From assembly GCA_934630555.1 (NCBI GenBank), contig CAKTXB010000010.1, positions 1-17,562 of the forward strand: 17,562 nt of DNA, in the 5' to 3' direction. The stretch is from an uncultured Oscillospiraceae bacterium (lineage in GTDB: Bacteria; Bacillota; Clostridia; Oscillospirales; Oscillospiraceae). This document shows, piece after piece, positions 13,273-17,562 of this stretch (position 1 is its first letter; each line of letters opens with the position of its first letter). Under the pieces are notes generated by a model. That model did not search any database and was not told the DNA's origin. It saw only the letters and a program-made list of their open reading frames with translations. A program made the translations under genes and the position numbers.

Positions 13273-13467
13273 CCTTCGCCCCGGTACCCCTTGTTTTGCA
13301 AAACCTGACAGGTTTTACGATTTACTTGCAGTGCCTGCAAGGGAGGGTGCGGGGCTTCGCCCCGATACCCTTTGTTTTTGCAAAACCTTTGGTTTTTGCA
13401 TTTTATTCTGGCAGTGCCTGCTAGGGGGGCGGCTCGGCCCCCCTTTCTTTCCCGCGGGGAAAGAAAG
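13183..13467. repeat. Array of short, mostly three-base-loop hairpins
   Basis: About ten consecutive perfect or near-perfect stem-loops fill this gene-free stretch. They are GCGCCCC-GAT-GGGGCGC (13183-13199), CGGGGC-AGA-GCCCCG (13208-13222), CGACCT-TAC-AGGTCG (13240-13254), GGGC-CTTC-GCCC (13270-13281), AAAACCT-GAC-AGGTTTT (13300-13316), CTTGCAG-TGC-CTGCAAG (13325-13341), CGGGGC-TTC-GCCCCG (13350-13364), AAAACC-TTT-GGTTTT (13382-13396), GCAG-TGC-CTGC (13411-13421), GGGGGGC/GCCCCCC (13424-13443), and an 11-bp stem with arms CTTTCTTTCCC and GGGAAAGAAAG around a GCG loop (13443-13467). Most loops are exactly three bases. Protein frames across it have no coding character. Confidence 0.8.
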
Positions 13468-13493
13468 CGCCGCCGGCGGTGTAAAGAAAGGCG

Positions 13494-13675
13494 GTCAAGG
13501 GGGCTTAGTACCAAATTGCGACCCAACGAAGTGGTTGCAATTTGGAGAGGACGAGCAGCGGAATGGATGAGCCCTGCCGCTTGCGGCGGGGCGAAGGATA
13601 TGGAGCTTGCGAGGACGAGGCCCCCTTGACGATCCCCCGACGGCCAATAAAGGGGGCCTGCGGGCCCCCTTTTTT
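13494..13675 (+). ncRNA. Candidate structured RNA ending in an intrinsic terminator
   Basis: A closing stem P1, GTCAAGGGGGC (13494-13504) with GCCCCCTTGAC (13620-13630), encloses two further stems. P2 has arms 13511-13523 and 13533-13545 (CCAAATTGC/GCAATTTGG plus four more pairs, nine-base loop). P3 has arms GCCCTGCCGC (13571-13580) and GCGGCGGGGC (13583-13592). Purine-rich joining strands both contain GAGGACGAG (13547-13555 and 13611-13619). A terminator follows: AAAGGGGGCC-TGCG-GGCCCCCTTT with T-run (13649-13675). The 3' arm of P1 (AGGCCCCCTT, 13618-13627) is also perfectly complementary to the terminator's 5' arm (13650-13659). No promoter is evident and no coding gene follows directly, so it may be an RNA gene or a repeat element rather than a riboswitch. 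Confidence 0.5.
13649..13675 (+). terminator. Intrinsic terminator after the candidate RNA
   Basis: Perfect 10-bp stem AAAGGGGGCC (13649-13658) with GGCCCCCTTT (13663-13672), four-base loop TGCG, T-run through 13675. Confidence 0.85.
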
Positions 13676-14038
13676 GGATTAATCCCCCGGGGGAGCGTGG
13701 GGGCACTGCCGAGCGAGTGCGCCGGAGGTGGGAGGTGGAGTTGTTTCGTGGTACTGCGGGGCAAGGCGCTTCGCTGTTGCCCGTGTTTCGCTGGAAGTTG
13801 GTTCTTAGGTGGGGCAGTTCCGGCGAAAACGTGGCGGGGTTCTTGGTTTTTGAGGTAGTGGGGATTGTTTGCAGTTGTTCTGAGGCAACGACTTGCAAGT
13901 TAGGGTAGTTATCTGGCGAGCAGGGCAGACGTAGTTCCTTGCAGGAGAGTACGTTCGTTTGCAACTAGTTACAAGTTTGATAGCTTCAGTAGTGGTAGTG
14001 CGGTAGAAGTCGAAACGCGCTCCAGCGCCTCTTTTTTG
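13676..14038. other. Gene-free, G+T-rich spacer
   Basis: No convincing gene. The plus strand is strikingly rich in G and T between about 13720 and 14000. Short frames on both strands lack ribosome sites and family resemblance. A hairpin GGGCAA...TTGCCC is visible near 13765-13790. A small GCGC-TCCA-GCGC stem with a following T-run lies at about 14017-14037 and may be a weak terminator. It could be a decayed gene or part of another dispersed repeat. Confidence 0.5.
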
Positions 14039-14220
14039 CTGACTTTTTTCTGGCAAGGCAGAAAAAAGTCAGCCGCCGGAGGCACAGGAGCAGTGGCACA
14101 GCCACTGAGGAAAGAACGGTGGGCAAGCGCCCACCTGCCGATTTCGGCAAATCCGCCGGAGGCACAGTCGCGGTGGTGCGGCCACCGGGGAAAAAGCGGT
14201 GACTTCGCACCGCAGGTGCG
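14039..14220. repeat. Dispersed hairpin repeat, copy 2, with an internal 80-bp tandem unit
   Basis: It starts with a 14-bp stem, CTGACTTTTTTCTG (14039-14052) and CAGAAAAAAGTCAG (14059-14072). Two diverged units follow, each opening with CCGCCGGAGGCAC (14073-14085 and 14153-14165). Unit 1 has CAGTGGC-ACA-GCCACTG (14091-14107), GGTGGGC-AAGC-GCCCACC (14118-14135) and TGCCG-ATTT-CGGCA (14136-14149). Unit 2 has CGGTGGT-GCG-GCCACCG (14171-14187) and GCGGTG...CACCGC (14196-14213). The repeat is in the same orientation as the copy at 1-105. Confidence 0.85.
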
Positions 14221-14268
14221 ACAAAAAGCAGCGGCGGCCACAAGTCAATATGTTTTCTAACAGAAATG

Positions 14269-14297
14269 TTGACAAACGCATTTTTTTTGGGTAGACT
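14269..14297 (+). promoter_or_regulatory. Sigma-A promoter of ileS
   Basis: TTGACA (14269-14274), exactly 17 bp spacer, TAGACT (14292-14297). The start site would be near 14304, giving a leader of about 300 nt that contains the T-box. Confidence 0.88.
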
Positions 14298-14304
14298 ATC
14301 CGAG

Positions 14305-14545
14305 GTAAATACGCAATGACAAGGACAAGTACGGTTTTTGCTGCTGACAGAGAGCTGCCGGGTGGTGCGAGGCGGCGGAGGCGGAGCCGGAATATCCCCT
14401 TGGAGCGGCCGGCTGAACGGGTGATCCCGAGTAGGCACGGACGGGGCTTCCCGTTACAGGAGACAAGAGCGTCCGCTTTTGGCGGAAATTCAGGTGGTAC
14501 CGCGGCTTTGGCCGCCCTGAGCATTGGCTTGGGGCGGTTTTTTTG
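14305..14545 (+). promoter_or_regulatory. T-box riboswitch leader (isoleucine specifier) for ileS
   Basis: The T-box core AGGTGGTACCGCGG lies at 14492-14505 and contains the TGG that pairs with the NCCA end of uncharged tRNA. Stem I spans roughly 14305-14420, with the distal AGAGAGCTGCCGGGTGGTG region (near 14350) and the specifier loop GGAATATCCCC, where ATC at 14394-14396 reads as an isoleucine codon. A stem III hairpin with ACGGG...CCCGT follows at about 14440-14455. The terminator is CCGCCCTGAGC (14512-14522), loop ATTG, GCTTGGGGCGG (14527-14537), then TTTTTTT. Uncharged tRNA-Ile should stabilise the antiterminator made with the T-box core and allow ileS expression. Confidence 0.93.
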
Positions 14546-14600
14546 CGCCTCAGGCAAGGATAAGAGCAGGACTTGGAGAACAATATCAAAAGGAGTTTTG

Positions 14601-17411
14601 ATGATGGAATACAAAAAGACACTGAACATGAACAAGTCGGGCTTCCCGATGCGGGCGGGGTTGCCGGCACGGGAGCCGGATATGCTGGCACAGTGGTACG
14701 AGATGGATCTGTACCACGAGCTGCTGAAAAAGAACGACGGCAAGCCGCTGTTCTCGCTGCATGACGGCCCTCCGTTCTCCAACGGCGCGCTGCACATGGG
14801 CCATGCGCTCAACAAGTGCATCAAGGACTTTATGATCCGCTCGGCGGCGATGCGCGGGCATTACACGCCGTATATTCCGGGATGGGATAACCATGGTATG
14901 CCGATCGAGTCGGCCATCATCAAGCAGAACAAGCTCAACCGCAAGGAGATGTCGGTGGCGGATTTCCGCTCGGCGTGCCACGAGTTCGCGCAGCACTATA
15001 TCGACGTGCAGATGGCGGGCTTTAAGCGTCTGGGCGTGCTCGGCGACTGGGAGCATCCGTATAAGACGATGTCGCCGGAGTTTGAGGCCGAAGAGGTCAA
15101 GGTGTTCGGCGCGATGTATAAAAAGGGCTATATCTATAAGGGCCTGAAGCCGGTGTACTGGTGCTATCACGATGAAACGGCGCTGGCTGAGGCGGAGATC
15201 GAATATCAGGACGATCCGTGTACGACGGTGTACGTCAAGTTCGCCATGGCGGACGATCAGGGGAAGCTTTCGCACCTCGATAAGTCCAAGCTCAACTTCG
15301 TGATCTGGACGACGACGATCTGGACGCTGCCGGGAAACCTTGCCATTGCGCTGCACCCGGATGAGCCGTATGCCATTGTGAAGAACGAGGAAAACGGCGA
15401 GATGTATATTGTTGCCTCGGCGCTGGCGGAGAAGGTCATGGGCGTGGGCGGCATCGAAAAGTACACGGTCGTGGAGGAGCATCCGGGCAGCTTCTATGAG
15501 AATATGCTGGCGCAGCATCCGTTTTTGCCCAAGACCTCGCGGCTGGTGCTGGCGGACTATGTGACGATGGACTCCGGCACGGGCTGCGTGCACACGGCGC
15601 CGGGCTTCGGCGCGGACGACTATCAGACGTGCCGCCGGTATGGCATGGAGATGGTGGTGCCGGTGGACGATCAGGGCCGCCACACGGACTATGCGGGCAA
15701 GTATGTTGGCATGCTGGTGGAGGAATCGAACCCGGTCATTCTGGAGGATATGAGAAAGGCGGGCCGGCTGTTTGCGTCGGAGGAGATCGTGCACTCGTAT
15801 CCGCACTGCTGGCGCTGCAAGAAGCCGATCATTTTCCGCGCGACGCCGCAGTGGTTCTGCTCGGTGGACTCGTTTAAGGACGAGGCGTGCGCGGCGTGCG
15901 ACGATGTGCGCTGGGTGCCGGCGTGGGGCATTGACCGCATGAAGGCGATGATCCGCGAGCGCGCGGACTGGTGCATCTCGCGGCAGCGCCGCTGGGGCCT
16001 GCCGATCCCGGTGTTCTACTGCAAGGACTGCGGCAAGCCGGTTTGCACGGAGGAAACGATCGCACACATTTCGGAGCTGTTTGGCAAGCACGGCTCGAAC
16101 GTATGGTTTGAGAAGGACGCGGACGAGCTGGTGCCGGAGGGCTTTGTATGCCCGCACTGCGGCGGCAGGCATTTTGATAAGGAGACCGACACGCTGGACG
16201 GCTGGTTCGACTCCGGCTCGACGCATTTTGCGTCCATGCAGCGCGACCAGGGCTTCTGGCCGGCAACGGTGTATCTGGAGGGGCTTGACCAGTACCGCGG
16301 CTGGTTCCAGTCGAGCCTGCTCACGGCCGTGGGCGCGCTTGGGCGCGGGGCGCCGTTTAAGGAGTGCGTGACGCACGGCTGGACCGTGGATGGCGAGGGC
16401 CGCGCAATGCACAAGTCGCTGGGCAACGGCGTGGATCCGGAGGACGTATTCAAGAAGTACGGCGCGGATATTTGCAGGCTTTGGGCCGGCAGCGCGGATT
16501 ATCATGTGGACGTGCGGTGCTCGGACGCCATTTTCCAGCAGCTGAGCCAGAACTATTTGAAGTTCCGCAACACGGCGAAGTTCTGTCTGGACAATCTGGT
16601 GGACTTTGACCCGAATCAGCTGACGGCGGCTGCGGATATGCAGGAGCTGGACCGCTGGGTGGTGACGAAGCTGAATGCGCTGATCGAAAAGTGTGAGGCG
16701 GCGTATCAGGAATATGAGTTCCTGACGGTGTCGCACGCCATCAACGAGTTCTGCGTGGTGACGCTCTCCAGCCTGTATCTGGACATTGTGAAGGACCGGC
16801 TGTATTGCGACGCGAAGGATTCGGCAGAGCGGAAGTCGGCGCAGAGCGCGCTGTGGATGATCCTGGACGCGATGACGAAGGCGTTTGCGCCGATCCTGGC
16901 GTTCACGTGCAACGAGATCTGGCTGGCAATGCCGCACAGAGCCGAGGACGACGCGCGCAATGTGGTGCTGAACGAGATGTCGAAGGGCTATCCGGAGTAT
17001 GCGCTGCGCGCAGAGCAGATGGCGGCGTGGGAAACGGCGCTGGCGCTGCGCGGCGATGTGAACGGCGTGCTGGAAACGGCGCGCGCGGACAAGCGCATCG
17101 GCAAGGCGCTGGAGGCGCAGGTGGTGCTGTCGGCACAGGATGCCGCGGCGGCAGAGGCGCTGAAGCAGGTGGCCGGTATGAAGCTGGCGGAGATCTTCAT
17201 CGTGTCCGACGTGCAGGTGGCCGGGAAGCAGACCGGCGCGACGGAAGCCGTGGTCGGCAGCGGCACGGCATATCCGGGGCTGGTCATTGAGGTGCTGAGC
17301 GCGCCGGGCGTGAAGTGCCCGCGGTGCTGGATGCATTCGACGAAGGCGGACGCCGAGGGGCTGTGCCCGCGGTGCGCGGCGGTCATGAAGACGCTGGAAG
17401 TGGAAATCTGA
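14601..17411 (+). CDS. ileS: Isoleucyl-tRNA synthetase
   Basis: A 936-residue class I aminoacyl-tRNA synthetase of normal bacterial length that charges tRNA-Ile in the cytoplasm. Motifs are the HIGH signature as HMGH (65-68), the synthesis-site PGWDNHGMPIE segment, the large CP1 editing domain, and the second signature as A602-M-H-K-S606 LGN instead of KMSKS, with the final lysine kept. The tRNA-binding C-terminus has a zinc site of four cysteines (C906, C909, C922, C925). A further CxxC pair set near residues 473-520 suggests a second metal knuckle. The start is either ATG at 14601 or the next one at 14604, with AAAGGAG 5 or 8 nt upstream. Longer frames run back into the T-box and are not real. 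Regulation is by the T-box leader. Confidence 0.98.
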   Translation: MMEYKKTLNMNKSGFPMRAGLPAREPDMLAQWYEMDLYHELLKKNDGKPLFSLHDGPPFSNGALHMGHALNKCIKDFMIRSAAMRGHYTPYIPGWDNHGMPIESAIIKQNKLNRKEMSVADFRSACHEFAQHYIDVQMAGFKRLGVLGDWEHPYKTMSPEFEAEEVKVFGAMYKKGYIYKGLKPVYWCYHDETALAEAEIEYQDDPCTTVYVKFAMADDQGKLSHLDKSKLNFVIWTTTIWTLPGNLAIALHPDEPYAIVKNEENGEMYIVASALAEKVMGVGGIEKYTVVEEHPGSFYENMLAQHPFLPKTSRLVLADYVTMDSGTGCVHTAPGFGADDYQTCRRYGMEMVVPVDDQGRHTDYAGKYVGMLVEESNPVILEDMRKAGRLFASEEIVHSYPHCWRCKKPIIFRATPQWFCSVDSFKDEACAACDDVRWVPAWGIDRMKAMIRERADWCISRQRRWGLPIPVFYCKDCGKPVCTEETIAHISELFGKHGSNVWFEKDADELVPEGFVCPHCGGRHFDKETDTLDGWFDSGSTHFASMQRDQGFWPATVYLEGLDQYRGWFQSSLLTAVGALGRGAPFKECVTHGWTVDGEGRAMHKSLGNGVDPEDVFKKYGADICRLWAGSADYHVDVRCSDAIFQQLSQNYLKFRNTAKFCLDNLVDFDPNQLTAAADMQELDRWVVTKLNALIEKCEAAYQEYEFLTVSHAINEFCVVTLSSLYLDIVKDRLYCDAKDSAERKSAQSALWMILDAMTKAFAPILAFTCNEIWLAMPHRAEDDARNVVLNEMSKGYPEYALRAEQMAAWETALALRGDVNGVLETARADKRIGKALEAQVVLSAQDAAAAEALKQVAGMKLAEIFIVSDVQVAGKQTGATEAVVGSGTAYPGLVIEVLSAPGVKCPRCWMHSTKADAEGLCPRCAAVMKTLEVEI

Positions 17412-17417
17412 TTTTTT

Positions 17418-17446
17418 GGAGGGGCGAAAGCCCCTCCTCTTTTTTT
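17418..17446 (+). terminator. First intrinsic terminator of ileS
   Basis: GGAGGGGC-GAAA-GCCCCTCC (17418-17437) followed by TCTTTTTTT, 6 nt after the stop codon. Confidence 0.93.
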
Positions 17447-17473
17447 GCGCGCCGGGAGGTGCGCTCTTTTTTT
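17447..17473 (+). terminator. Second, tandem terminator of ileS
   Basis: GCGCGCC-GGGA-GGTGCGC (17447-17464, one G-T wobble) followed by TCTTTTTTT. It resembles the operon terminator at 13157-13182 and begins the repeat shared with that region. Confidence 0.8.
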
Positions 17474-17562
17474 GCGCCCCGGCGCAAAGCGGGGGGGTGC
17501 GGGGCGTTGCCCCGTGACCCCTTGGTTTTGCGACCTTACAGGTCGTGCGGGGTTTTTGCGGG
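17447..17562. repeat. Terminator-plus-hairpin repeat, copy 2 (runs into window end)
   Basis: Same elements as 13157-13272: terminator stem, T-run, GCGCCCC, TGCGGGGC-GTT-GCCCCG (17498-17512), the identical GCGACCTTACAGGTCG (17530-17545) and GTTTTTGCGGG at the end. It may continue beyond the window. Confidence 0.8.

Noticed and set aside
13183..13467. CRISPR array
   Set aside because: The repeated units are hairpins of differing sequence without constant-length spacers, and no cas genes are present.
13969..14260. Small proteins encoded in the repeat copies, sharing CGAKSPLFPRWP
   Set aside because: The same peptide appears antisense in both repeat copies only because the DNA repeats; there is no ribosome site, and the hairpins explain the conservation.
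14316..14600. N-terminal extension of IleS
   Set aside because: It would translate the T-box leader; the ribosome site at 14588-14595 and family length fix the start at 14601 or 14604.
14586..17336. A 916-residue open frame on the minus strand
   Set aside because: Antisense to ileS with the same shadow composition; ileS is unambiguous.

Overview
The window is a GC-rich segment of a Clostridia-type Firmicutes chromosome. I infer an Oscillospirales/Ruminococcaceae-like gut anaerobe. The reasons are AGGAGG-type ribosome binding sites, sigma-A promoters, an isoleucine T-box leader on ileS, a CUT2 sugar ABC operon with a LacI-family regulator, and abundant short hairpin repeats between genes. The taxonomic placement is an inference; there is no rRNA here to confirm it.

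Layout. Positions 1-105 hold one copy of a dispersed hairpin repeat. A minus-strand pair follows: a creatinase-like M24 protein (159-1346) and, upstream of it, a LacI-family regulator (1485-2534). After a control region (2535-3073) comes a long plus-strand operon (3074-13149). Its order is an ASRT-like (PF07100) small protein, CUT2 ATPase, permease, permease, lipoprotein substrate-binding protein, phosphotriesterase-family hydrolase, a second creatinase-like M24 protein, a shikimate-dehydrogenase-like oxidoreductase, a UroD-fold protein and a RhaM-type sugar mutarotase. The operon ends at an intrinsic terminator (13157-13182). A gene-free stretch of about 1.1 kb (13183-14268) follows. It is packed with stem-loops, a candidate structured RNA with its own terminator, and a second, longer copy of the window-start repeat. 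The last gene is ileS (14601-17411), behind its own promoter and T-box, ending in two tandem terminators.

How it works together. The same 14-bp operator, TGTTACCGATAACA, occurs exactly three times: once at the promoter of the minus-strand M24 gene and twice before the plus-strand operon. At two of them a promoter can be read whose -10 lies 6-7 bp upstream of the operator. The LacI-family protein encoded between them has a recognition helix (SKMTVSR) like that of E. coli GntR, which is reported to bind a TGTTA-N4-TAACA core. The simplest reading is one local regulon in which a monosaccharide-like compound is bound and imported by the CUT2 transporter, anomerised by the RhaM-like protein and processed by the dehydrogenase, hydrolase, UroD-like and M24-like proteins. 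The substrate is not identifiable from sequence. No kinase, aldolase or isomerase of a classical sugar pathway is present, so this looks like an uncharacterised catabolic route. Its most unusual members are the ASRT-like protein and the two M24 paralogues, both of which have lost the usual metal-binding aspartates.
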